From: Paraphysoderma sedebokerense
Lineage: Eukaryota; Blastocladiomycota; Physodermatomycetes; Physodermatales; Physodermataceae
Direction: 5' to 3'
Assembly (NCBI GenBank): GCA_025602915.1
Contig: JAHLJZ010000004.1
Location: forward strand, 558,001-622,000
DNA length: 64,000 nucleotides
Below, piece after piece: positions 12,233 to 22,860 of the stretch. Under the pieces are notes generated by a model. That model saw only the letters and a list, made by a program, of their open reading frames with translations, had not been told where the DNA came from and made no database searches. How positions within the stretch are numbered: the first letter of the stretch is position 1; every line of letters starts with the position of its first letter. A program made the position numbers and the translations under genes.

Positions 12233-15200
12233 TTATACATCAATAACACTAGATACAAATTTGGGTAATGTAGAATATCCAATCAACGGATCAAACTTGT
12301 CCAGTTGTAGTGCATAACTGAAACTCTCCTTCGCCTTATCGAACCGTTTCTTATACTTTTGTACCTGCCCCAACAAGAACCTACATGATACAAAGCAGTA
12401 AAGTGAGCTTCAAGTACAATAAAACATTAGAAATAAAACAGACGTACCACACTTCTAAGTTCAAAGAACCGCGATTCTTCACGGCATCGTCTAGTATGCA
12501 CTCCGAGCTAGTGAGATCTCCATTGCGCATGTAAGCCTTTCCAAGTCCAATTTGAGAATCAAGATGGTTTGGTCGAACTAATAAACATCTCTTCCAAAGC
12601 TGTATAGCTTTTGATATATTACCCGTTTTCAAATAGAAGTTTGCAGACTAGAGACAGGCCAAATCAACAAAAAGACTCCATAATTCAGAACTCATATTGG
12701 TTCAAAGGAATTCATTCTTACCTCTGACCACACATCAACATTTAATGGATCCAAGTTTTCAGCTTCCTGCAGCAACCTCCGAGCATCTTCAACTCGATTC
12801 TGTTTCATCAAAATCTGGGCACTTTTTAACCACAAGTTTAATAATATTTCATTTTTGCGCTTTGGTTTTTCACCAGAGTTCCGTGGCACTAAGGATTGTG
12901 ATTCTTGAACTGATCTACTAATGGACTGGGTCGGTGAGGTCGATGTTTTCAGTCTCACAGAATCGTAAGGATACATTTCCTTCGACAATGCACCTAAAAT
13001 GGAGAAATATAAACTGAGAAGGGAACTAATTACGCTGGTAGATCAGTAAAGAAAGGTACCAATGGCAACCGCATCGCCGTACTCCAAACTCTTCCTGCCA
13101 TCCGAGATTTCAATGCTTGGTCTGCCTTCACCAGACGATGCACCCGCTGGTTCAAACAATTTTTCGCTAATCGGTGGTCTTTTCCGCCGAATTTTTCTCG
13201 GTTTAGAAGACCCCGTTAAAGAAGCTGTACCAGTTGTGTGGGCCGACAAATTCGACTCCATACTGCGAATACTGCTGTTTTCACCTCCTCTCGGTCGAAG
13301 AACAAGAGATGATAATGAATCTTGATCGTCCAATAATAAGTTATGAGTGGAATTGGCGTAGGGAAACTGCAACTCTTCATCAAAGAACTTCTTGTACCAC
13401 CGAAACAAGTCTTGACACATTGATATAGCTTCATCGGTTCCTTTGAGGTGTTCCAAAATTGTAACATGAAGTATTTTAACACTGAATAGTTCTTTGATAA
13501 CATCATTTCGGTTTCGGAACATTTGCGAATCAAGAATTTTAGGCACAATATCGTCCTCGGGAGTGTGGTCAGAAAATATCGACCCGTTGAATGAAGCATT
13601 CTGTGAGGCTCGGCCGGCTAATGACATGTCTGGAAAATGATATAACGAGCATTCGCGTATACACATTTCACATATGCGAGAAGCACTATTTAGATCCTTT
13701 TGCGCTGTCATAAGAAGAGCTAACAGATGCCACGACGGAACGTGGGATCGTCTGTATTTGAGAGATAACTTTATGCAGTTCTTCGCTTGGAGAATCTATC
13801 ATGCCAGAACATCATCGGTTAGGTCAGCAGAATTGTACTTTCCTGGAGCGACATCACAAACCTCTTTTCGCTCTGCGTGAGCCAACGCTAGTTGATAGTA
13901 AATTTCCCAATTCTTGGTATTTAGTTGTAAAGCCTCATTTAGGTATTGTATGCATTTGAGTTGATATCGGTTTCGACGCTCAAGGTCAGACCCTAATATT
14001 TTGGTTAGATAAATAACAAAGGGTTAAAAACACAAGCTCTGGATATTTACCTTCATTCGAAGACATGTAATAAACAATGGCGACGGTTTGATAGGTTTTG
14101 CAGATGATGAATTGCCAATCCTGTTGGAATTTCTTTTGCACTTGACGATTTTCGGTCGGTGGGTGAGTACCATTGGTGTTGGAAGTTTGACTGATAGGCG
14201 ATAAGACATGCGAACTTAACAATTGAAGGGCTTGATCGCACATCTCTCGGGCTTTGGGTATCTTAAAGAACAGTGTTAAGAATTTCCTTCACGCATTACG
14301 TCGTCAATACTACTCACTTGATATAACTCCGTCGCTAAGATTTGACTCCCCATAACCAAAACGTCCAGTAATTCTTTTATCCCATCCTCGTACTCCACGA
14401 AACCAGAAAACTTGACCTTCTTTAATTTTACACTATCTAACGCAAATCTTAGAACTGACCCAAAAGTGGGACACAATACATCTGGGAATATTGCTGATTG
14501 TAGATGTGGGGCGGATTTCAATCGTTCTTCTGCCAGATCAACATACTCGTGCAACACGGCTAGAGCGGAAACATAATCGTAATTTAATGTATGCGCTACA
14601 ACCAGGTGTCTCATTATTCGAAGAGAGTGAAATGTATGTTTGAACGCTCGGTAAATCATCTATCAAAATCCATTTAGTTTGGTCATACTAGTGAAATCAA
14701 GGCGCAAACATACTTCAATAGACTTCCTTTTATGTTTCATGCTACTGTCATTCAATACTAATTCCGCCCACATCAAGGTGTCACATAGCTCCTCCATGAA
14801 CTTATTAGAAGTAAATGGTTCTACAGAATCTTTACCAATAATGTATGATTTGCTTTCGGATTTCGGATCGTGTGCGGCAGGGGCTTTTGGATTTGGAACA
14901 ATCGATATAACTGTGTCAAACCATGTACCAAAAGCTTTATCAAGTTCACGATAGAAGAGGCGGACAACTTTTTGTCCTTTGTAATCGGGTGGAACACTAT
15001 TTGTGTCGTTATTTTGAACCGCTAATGGTTGTTTCGATGATGACGGAGAACGATGTACGTTTTCGGCATTCGAATCGGTGTCGAGCGATACGTCATCGAG
15101 TGGTGGATAAGACGGTATGTCTGTAAGCTCATTCTCCGACAACAGCCTCGCCCAAATTACCAAAAATCGGATGAACCATTGATTCACAACTATCCTACGC

Positions 15201-16171
15201 TTATTTCTTTGTGAATCATCACTTGGTAAATTCGTGTCCACATATTTAAAATATAGACGATAAAATTGTAGAGTTTGGATTGTTAAATGGGAGAAGTCGA
15301 TTGATGCTGTTTCCGGTTCCAGGTTTCCGTTGACGTGATTTGTACCTGATTTGAGTGCCTGCTTGTATTTCAACACTTTCTTTGAAACTTGATCAAACCA
15401 TAATTTGGTCCAGCAGAGGGAACCTCTAAACATTCCTTCGCGCAAGTTATCCAATGTTCCGCGACTGCGTAGCACATCTTCGGTGACTAGAGATGGCGTT
15501 TGAGACAGTTGTTGCTGGTCCTCCGCAGAAGCACTTGTTGCAGGGAATAGCTTCAATAAATACTCGTAGCAGCCAGATGAGGTCGAGTCTAACGCAGCTG
15601 GTGAATTAGATAATTTCTCAAGGGCGAGGATTTTTAATATCACCCCCTTTATGAGATAAACTATGCCCATTCCACGTAAGCTAGGCGGACCGACTGGAGG
15701 CAAATCTACTTCTTCGTTCAAGACTCGCAGGCATTCTTGATATTCCGATTGAAAATACAGAATTAGCGCCTTGGAAACGACGATTTCTACGTATATTTGG
15801 GAATTCCCAATCTTAGTCTTAAAGGCGGCTAATTGGTCCGGTGATGACGGCGGACTTGGGAGAGACCTAGAATCGTTTTCCGGTATCGGTGGTATCTGAT
15901 GATCTGAAAGAAGGGTTGCATATGCTTTTGACAAACAAGATGAAGCTTTTTTTAGTGTGGTATCAATTTCCGTTGTTATTTCCGGCGCGGAATGGATAGA
16001 AGGAAGTGAATGAAGTTGCGATTCTGCCTCGATGAGATACTCGAGAGCAGACGAGGGTATAATTTTCTTCCAGCGTTTGATTATTGAAGGTATACTAGTA
16101 TCGTAAAGTGATTGGAGTCTCGCTGAATCCAGCTCTGCTTCGAGAGAAGCCTTTGTATCTTTGGTGGACAT
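12233..16171 (-). CDS. YPP1: TTC7/Ypp1-type TPR protein, subunit of the plasma-membrane PI4-kinase complex
   Basis: Exons: 16171-14714, 14659-14318, 14261-14051, 13992-13862, 13795-13060, 12993-12722, 12647-12448 and 12380-12233, giving 1165 aa. It is an all-helical protein with TPR-like repeats: an N-terminal helix-rich part, a middle repeat (QYLNEALQLNTKNWEIYYQL then ALAHAERKE), and a C-terminal set (SAQILMKQNRVEDARRLLQE; LWKRCLLVRPNHLDSQIGLG). The C-terminal TPR block resembles the TTC7/Ypp1 family, which bridges Stt4/PI4KA to Efr3 at the plasma membrane. Length is within the range expected of fungal Ypp1. Low-complexity linkers occur near residues 360-390 and 790-880. The orthologue call rests on overall plan, not on a unique motif. 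It is divergent from EMG1 across a 645-bp gap. Confidence 0.7.
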
Positions 16172-16816
16172 GAATCAGATGCTGGAGACGAAAGGTGGCA
16201 CTTGGATGTGGAACAAGGCGAAGCAGTATGAGAGGGGTGATGACGAGACAAGAGGGGTGCACTTATGTGAGGATTAACATTCTTTGGGGATGACAATGGT
16301 GGGGCAGGGCGGCAGAGGTCGTTGAGAGAGGAACGAGATGAGACTGTTTACGACATTCCCTCCCTTCCCTCCACCTCGGAACGAACGAATGAACTGCTCG
16401 CGTGAAATTCAATTCCTCCACTGGAAGCATCTGCAATCTCAGAATAACAATAGTGCACTTCTGTCCACTTGTCATTCGCTCTGTCAATGCTGTATGTGGA
16501 GAGTATCATCCAGTTCCATCTACCAGTAGAGTTTGCCAGATTCTCTACTTACTGTGGTACAGAGGCAAAACGATACAGTTGGCATCCAAGTATGCGTTGG
16601 CCTATGCATTTTTTTAAGTACAAATTATACGCTATCTAATAAATTTCTGATCAAATGGAAATATATAGCGGCACCCTGAATCAATTTACAACGAAATCAA
16701 GGACTTGGTGAGAGACCGTATCTCGTCGTCATGGGGACATTCACGTGTCTAGCTAAACATTGATGTCTTAAAAAAAGCCTTTTGGCCTGTCCTCAATCGA
16801 CAGATCCGACGGCACC
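16172..16816. promoter_or_regulatory. Shared promoter region between TTC7/YPP1 and EMG1
   Basis: These 645 bp separate two divergent starts (16171 minus, 16817 plus) and must contain both promoters. CT-rich runs occur near 16,360-16,380. No clear TATAAA box on either side and no other gene seen. Confidence 0.6.
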
Positions 16817-17895
16817 ATGACTACAAATGCCGCAACTGAAGCTCCGCCCAGGATTCCGAAAACTAAGATCGAGAGAGACAATGCGCAGAGGCTCATTGTT
16901 GTCTTAGAACAAGCAGCGCTTGAGACAGTTAGACTTGGAAAATCAAAGGATGCTAAGTATCAGCTTCTTAACTGCGATGATCATCTGGCTCTTTTGAAAA
17001 AGACAGGCAAAGACCTTTCCGATTATAGACCAGACATTACACATCAGGTAATTGCTCAACTTTTAGTATCTTTAACTTACACAACACTAAATTCTCATTC
17101 ATTTCTTTATTAGTGTCTTTTGACCCTTTTGGACTCTCCGCTCAATAAGGCTGGCAAATTACAGGTGTATATCCACACTTCGAAGAATGTCCTGATAGAA
17201 GTCAATCCTCATGTTCGTATACCGCGAACGTTCAAGCGATTTTGCGGTTTGATGGGTAAGCTCTCAACTGGTGTATGCTCAGAGAAGATGATTGGCCCTA
17301 ACTTGTACCTTTGCACGCTGAATAGTCCAGTTGCTTCATAAATTATCCATCCGGTCAGTAACTGGTTCGGAAAAACTTTTAAAAGTTATCAAAAACCCGA
17401 TTACAGATCATTTGCCCATTAATTGCCACAAAATATGTAAGTGTTGCGTTTTTGCGGTTTTGCTTGAAAATTCTTTCCTGTGATGTGCAGTCCATGTATG
17501 ATGATTACCCATTTAAACCCAGCTCGATGAAGACAAAATGTCTAATGCTATAACTTTTCGCTCACGTTATTTTATCTGACATATGGACTGGCATTCACAT
17601 TTTTCGTCGTCACTTCAATTGATAGTTAAGTGGATGTATTCTAACAGTTTTTTATGTGTTTAAAACGACAGGTTTCTCGTACGATGCACCTACAGTCAAG
17701 CTTCCTCAGTATCTCTCTACATTGTCGTCCGATCAGTCGTTATGCGTTTTCATCGGTGCTATGGCTCATGGTACGGACAACTTTGCTGATCAGTACGTGG
17801 ACGATAAAATCGGTATATCAGAGTATCCATTGTCTGCTTCGGTTGCGTGTGGAAAGTTATGCTGTGCTCTTGAGGACATGTGGAACATCCTGTGA
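16817..17895 (+). CDS. EMG1: 18S rRNA pseudouridine N1-methyltransferase Emg1/Nep1
   Basis: Exons: 16817-17047, 17114-17255, 17326-17436 and 17672-17895, giving 235 aa against about 245-250 in the family. The product is a SPOUT-class methyltransferase that acts on the small-subunit rRNA and helps assemble the pre-40S particle in the nucleolus. Family signatures are strong: [49 protein letters not shown] (across intron 2), [35 protein letters not shown] near the SAM pocket, and a C-terminal [20 protein letters not shown]. Splice phases rebuild the family sequence exactly. Intron 3 is the longest (235 nt). It is a housekeeping gene and nothing is missing. Confidence 0.95.
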
Positions 17896-18024
17896 TTTGT
17901 GAATAAATAGTACCTTTTATCGACATGTTGTAATATAGCTAATATGATAAATTAAATTCTTTTTGTACAAGCTTCTATTATGAATATTTATGATATTTCA
18001 CGTCACTCTGACCCTGGCTCGAAT

Positions 18025-19113
18025 TTATTGAACAATGCAATTCTTGGATATCTCTATCGGTGTGATGTTCCCGTACGGAGGACTCTGAAGACCAGGCGAT
18101 TTCTGCAATTGCTGTTTACGATAGAACTAAGACATCAAATGAGATAGATAAATTTCTGTTGTTACAAATTTTGCGTGAAGATTGACGAGAAAGCGTCGCT
18201 GGACAGTTGGACCTTACCTGGTCTTTTGAATTAGAAGTGCCTATCAAGTCAGCTACCATTCCCGATACTGCGGTGATAACCGAATTTCCAGTCTTCGCGG
18301 ATACCATAAACCCATGCAACCCATTTTCAGCTAAGAAATTGGAGTGAGCATCCATTTTCACTGCCCTTAAATGTGACAAATCAGCTAATTGAAATAATCA
18401 TGAGAATTAGTTATAATGGGATCTGAAATACCGACACACTGCTCCCAATCAAAAAAGCCCATCCAACAAACCTTTATTCGCTAAAACAGCAATGTACGGT
18501 AACGTTCGTTTAACCCTATTCCCCATGTTCTCCGGTAACATTCCAAACATCCCCAAGGAATCTCCGGGCTCAAAGTCTGTTTTAGTATTCTTATAAAAAT
18601 TCTTAATCATCCTATACCAATCTTCCGTGTGTCTAAAACTACCATAATTCGTAGTATCGTAGGTTAACAAGATCATATCTGCGTCGCGTAAGTATGTTTT
18701 GGAAGTGTAATATGATTCCAATGAGGAGCCAGAAACGTCCCAGAGGTTCAGCATTATCGAGAAATCTTCTTATAGGTTTGAGTCAATTGAAGTAAGAGTT
18801 GTTTGCAGTTGGAAATTAGAATCCAATAAGCCAGAATCAATCGGGGCAGGGAATACAAGTTTGAGATGTCAGTTTACAAGATGAACTATTCAAGCGATAT
18901 GTTAAAGAATTCCCTAGAGAGATTTATACCATATAAATTTATCTGTCTTTGATACAGATCTAATCCGATCGTTGGAGTGTATTTAGTAGTGAACCAATCT
19001 TGCGATAATCGTTTGGCGATCGAGGATTTGCCCACTCCTGAATCACCAAGTAGTATCACTTTGAATTGTAACGAAGTTTCAGCAGTGAGTGATTGCAATG
19101 ATTCCAGCGGCAT
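18025..19113 (-). CDS. RAB28: Rab28-type small GTPase with C-terminal CaaX box
   Basis: Exons: 19113-18930, 18768-18472, 18384-18218 and 18111-18025, giving 244 aa. Seen: P-loop GDSGVGKSS, switch I TIGLD, beta3 WDVSG, NKAD rebuilt across intron 2, and SAKTG. The last exon ends in CIVQ, a CaaX box rather than a Rab CC tail; Rab28 is the Rab-like GTPase known for such an ending (CAVQ in human), and segments such as YDTTNYGSFRHTEDWY resemble it. Rab28 works with the BBSome/IFT machinery at cilia in several organisms, so the gene hints at a flagellated stage. Oddities: the usual switch II Gln is absent (WDVSGSS instead of WDxxGQ), and about 30 extra residues precede the NKxD strand. Confidence 0.83.
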
Positions 19114-19345
19114 AAGTTTACTGTATGATTTATGGATCTGTCTAAACTTGAGATTAGTAGTAATATAGAAGTAGGAATCATGGGGTGGCCTAGAGTGATG
19201 CTACACGCGATTTCAACACTTGCTACTAGCGAGATACCAACAACTTGCCACAACTTCATACTAAAGAGCGATTCATTTTGATCTAGAATACTCTATCTTT
19301 ATATTGTAATTGCATTCTCACTCAAAAATGACAATTCTGACAATT

Positions 19346-21491
19346 TTAACATTCATCAACTGCCAAAACCAAGCTTGGACTTAAACATCCGTTCTGCTCC
19401 CATCCATAAATGAACCTTCCTTCGTTTCCCTTTACAACACCACTCAGGAAAATAGAAACTACATTTTCACTATTTATGCTACTTTTTACAATCTTTGCTA
19501 AATCGGGCGATACCCAAACTTCGTGAATTTCCCATTCTTCGTCGTTCATTTCGTGTGTCCAGTAGGTAGGGTGGCTCAATGACTCTTGGATTTGAGCGAG
19601 CGAAGAAGCTGGAAGCTTAGAGACACAGGAATCCCTTGAATCAAAAGTAAATGGCTTATGTTTCGAATGTAAACCATCTTTAAGCTGCTCTGTCCCCCAG
19701 AATGTCACATTTGTGTAACCAAGAGGGGATTCCAACGATTGTGTCGGGTTTGCGCCCATGACTTGAAGCCTAGCAGAACGAATTCGGTATGGGGATACAT
19801 TTTTAGGAAGTTTAAAGACAAGTTTGGTGATCGTTGTTTGGGCATCTGCAGGGTCAGCAATCGCCAGGTAACGAGGAGGACACGAAGTCGATATCGGTGA
19901 TGAAGATAACACTGAAATAGAGTCTGGAGTAATGGGGATATCATAACGCCGTGACCTGCATGTGTGCTTATTCACGAGACTGTGAAGTTGCGAGCGTTTC
20001 ATTAAACTGTTTTGAGTGGAGACTACATAGTTGAATATTAGTTTGAAGGAAAGCTAGATGAGTAAAACATAATGAATTCAATTACCCATCGGAGTTTCAA
20101 TAGTAAAGTTGTCAAAAATCTGCCCAACAATATCTTTGAATGTGCAGTGAGCTCGATTCGGTTTTCCATCAACGTGGAAAGTACACAAAAGTGCCCCGCT
20201 ACGAGCGTCATTGTTGCTGGCAGCAACAGCCGCCATCCATGGGTTGCGTTCAAGGCCAAACATCCAGCTTCTAATGCTTTGACCACCTAAACCAGTAACA
20301 AAAGAACTAATTCAAAAGTGTTAGAGAATTCCGCACGATTTACAGCGACATGCCGCAATACCTACAATGTTTTTCCCTTCTCGAGGCGTAAAGTGTTATC
20401 TTTTGAAGCAATGGTTTGCTTAGCAAATGACGACATCAGGTGAGTTCGACAATATGAGTGTTCTACGCCGATTTGTGGGTAAGTACTGGAAATTTAATGC
20501 AGAAGTTTGGAAGAACTTACCATGAGCAGTAGCAACGATAGCACCGTGCTGCCTACACATGTCATAAACTTCGTATCCAGTTTCATCCGATTTTCCACCT
20601 GTTTGAAATAATCGTTGATTTTTATGCCATCCACACATTTTCCAAGTTGCTGGTGAACGCGAGAACACTTCATTAATGTAGGATGCATGTCCTGTTCCGT
20701 ACGTTCCGATACCAGAAAGAACGAAATGCTGGGGAAATCAATCCACGTTAAACTCAAGCGATTTAGTTGCTGCAGCTTGAAAAGGAAATCTCCACATACT
20801 ACTCCTTTAAATGTACATTCCATATTTACTCCAAAATCACCACTGCAATATTTATCTCCTCCAAAACTTTTCAATTTCGAAATTAGACGATCCCGATAAC
20901 CACCTTGTCCATTCCATTTGGCAAGATCATGGTTCCCAATCGCAACAAAGTACGGATAGGTCGGACCCTTGAAGTGGCTTACTGTTAGTTGCGGGTAATT
21001 CTATAACGCAATCGCCACAACATACCAAAACTTCATCAATCAGAGCAACGAACTGTGACGGGGAATCTATCATTTGAATAGTTCAGTAACTATCGGCAGG
21101 TATATATCGACTACTGCTCTAAATACCTTCATAATCAAAATCGCCCAGATGTACTGTGAAAGTTCGACACAAAAAATATCAGATTAGTATTAGCGATCAA
21201 CTCAAGATAAAGTTAAGAACACATACTAGCAGCTTCTGCTCCCCAATTTCTAATCAGTTCCAGCACTTCTCTTGAACTGTCCGTCACTCCAGTATCCCCC
21301 ACGATTGCAATTTTTGTGTTGGGTGGGACATCAACAGATTCAATGGATCGTTTCGAGAAAGCGGTAGAACGCAGAGCAGAAATTTCGGACTGTTCAGATT
21401 GACATAGTGTTCCAAATCCATGCACCGTATGGACCAGTAGTTGCGCCAATGAAAGGGCAGTCAGTGCCAACAGCGGAAACTGTAGATGCAT
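19346..21491 (-). CDS. Secreted calcineurin-like metallophosphatase (purple acid phosphatase-like)
   Basis: Exons: 21491-21227, 21153-21127 (27 nt), 21066-21026, 20967-20800, 20728-20521, 20462-20366, 20306-20086 and 20022-19346, giving 567 aa. It has an N-terminal signal peptide (MHLQFPLLALTALSLAQLL) and then the metal-ligand motifs of the fold: IAIVGDTGVTD, HLGDFDYE (on the 27-nt exon), AIGNHDLAKWNGQGG, an ATAHGEHSYCRTHLM motif, and GLGGQSIR. After about residue 340 comes a beta-rich C-terminal region with several Cys that I do not recognise, possibly a carbohydrate- or wall-binding module. The expected role is extracellular phosphomonoester hydrolysis, which would fit with the phytases further right; the substrate is not readable from sequence. 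Confidence 0.85.
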
Positions 21492-21839
21492 TTGATTTGT
21501 TTGGATTTACTGAATGCGGATGATTTCAACCCCTATTTATCAGTTATTTGTTGTGTTGCTTTTCCCCTCTGTTTCTGTGTATTGGGGTCACACAAGAGCT
21601 TTCGCTTTCGCGCCGGAGCTGTCGCCTGCTGTGAGCCGACCCGACAATCTGGGGCGCCAATATGAATGATAAACAGGCAAACGTTTGCATGAGGGTAATA
21701 TGCGAATTCAAGTTATAACAGATTTAATATTGTTACATTACTGCTCAGGGATAAATTAAACTACAAATTGGGATCATCATGTACAAAAGGGGTCGTAAAC
21801 GTTTTCGTGACCTTTGTCACCGGTCCTCCATTCAGAATC
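21492..21839. other. Intergenic region upstream of the metallophosphatase
   Basis: These 348 bp lie between the metallophosphatase start and the stop of the next minus gene. No clear TATA box and no gene seen; a poorly conserved ATAAATAG lies about 45 nt upstream of the ATG. Confidence 0.5.
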
Positions 21840-22572
21840 TCAGATGTAAACCTCGCTACACCTAACAGGGATATCACTAGCTTCAAAATGTTTGCTTGGT
21901 TTTCCTGCTACAATGGCAGCCCATTGCGTCCTCGTCCATACCCTCATCCTGCGCCATATCGGACCCTCTGAAGTTTGAACTTTGTGATACCGATATTCCC
22001 CGTTTTCATAATGTTTATCATACCAGGCCTTGGGTCTCCGCCAACTCATTTTTGCCGAAGACGGGCTGGAATGAGTGAACGCCTTTCGCCTTTTCATGTA
22101 CTTTCCTAGAGGAAGTAAATTTTGCAATCAGACGACAATCAGTAAATCAGATAGTGATTTCAACATACTGTACTTGTATTCTGAATACCATGAGGATGAT
22201 TCTATGTACTCTTTAAGTTGTTTCATCTTGATTCGAGTCAGTTTATAGAGAAATGGCGCAGCACTATGATCACAGCAAAAAGTAACGGCACATTCAAGAA
22301 TGCAGCGAAGAAAGTCAACCCACAGAGGTAAGCAATCAGATGTACCCGAAGATTGACTTTTCACCTTTTGATGGTGTGTTGGGGTGTGTTACTTTGCCAA
22401 ATTGCCCCGAGCTTAAAAGTGGAGGGGAAAAAAATGCACAATGCACAGTTGTGCCGCCTGATTGAATTGAAACAGGGATGTGCTGGATAGTAACCGTGAC
22501 CCATCCTCTCACATCGACAATGAGGAATTGAGGATGAGCTGTAAAAGTACAAGTCTGACGACTGATCAACAT
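21840..22572 (-). CDS. Hypothetical small protein, family not recognised
   Basis: Tentative exons: 22572-22513, 22364-22169 and 22105-21840, giving 173 aa. The last intron (donor GTATGT, acceptor CTTCCTCTAG) is good; the first is inferred from phase (148 nt). The product has a Cys-rich hydrophobic middle (LRCILECAVTFCCDHSAAPF) and a basic, Trp/Tyr-rich C-terminus (KMSWRRPKAWYDKHYENGEY). The first ATG directly follows an acceptor-like TTTTAG, so a 5' UTR intron or a missed upstream exon is likely. No known domain is visible. Weak points are the short length and the uncertain first exon; it could be a lineage-specific gene. Confidence 0.35.
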
Positions 22573-22860
22573 CTAAAATGTCAATTAGAAGTTATTCAAT
22601 CTATATATATTCTAATCTATTCGAATCTGCTGACTAGTTGTGCAACAGTTTAGTTACAACTTCGTATCTGGCATGTAGCTATGTTCTTTGAACTTGGATA
22701 TATTTAAAAGATATATACGTTCATATCCGGGTCATATAGCAGTTGCTTTCTTATATCTGAATGGCGTCTTGGCTCACTCTCAGACGTGGGCATTTATGTA
22801 TCCGTGACCTAGCCAATCACGCAGTTTTTACTTTTGTCACCACAACATATCGAATAATGG

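Noticed and set aside
19056-19259. Minus-strand open frame with a hydrophobic start, upstream of RAB28
   Set aside because: It overlaps RAB28 exon 1 in another frame; the P-loop frame starting at 19,113 is the real one.
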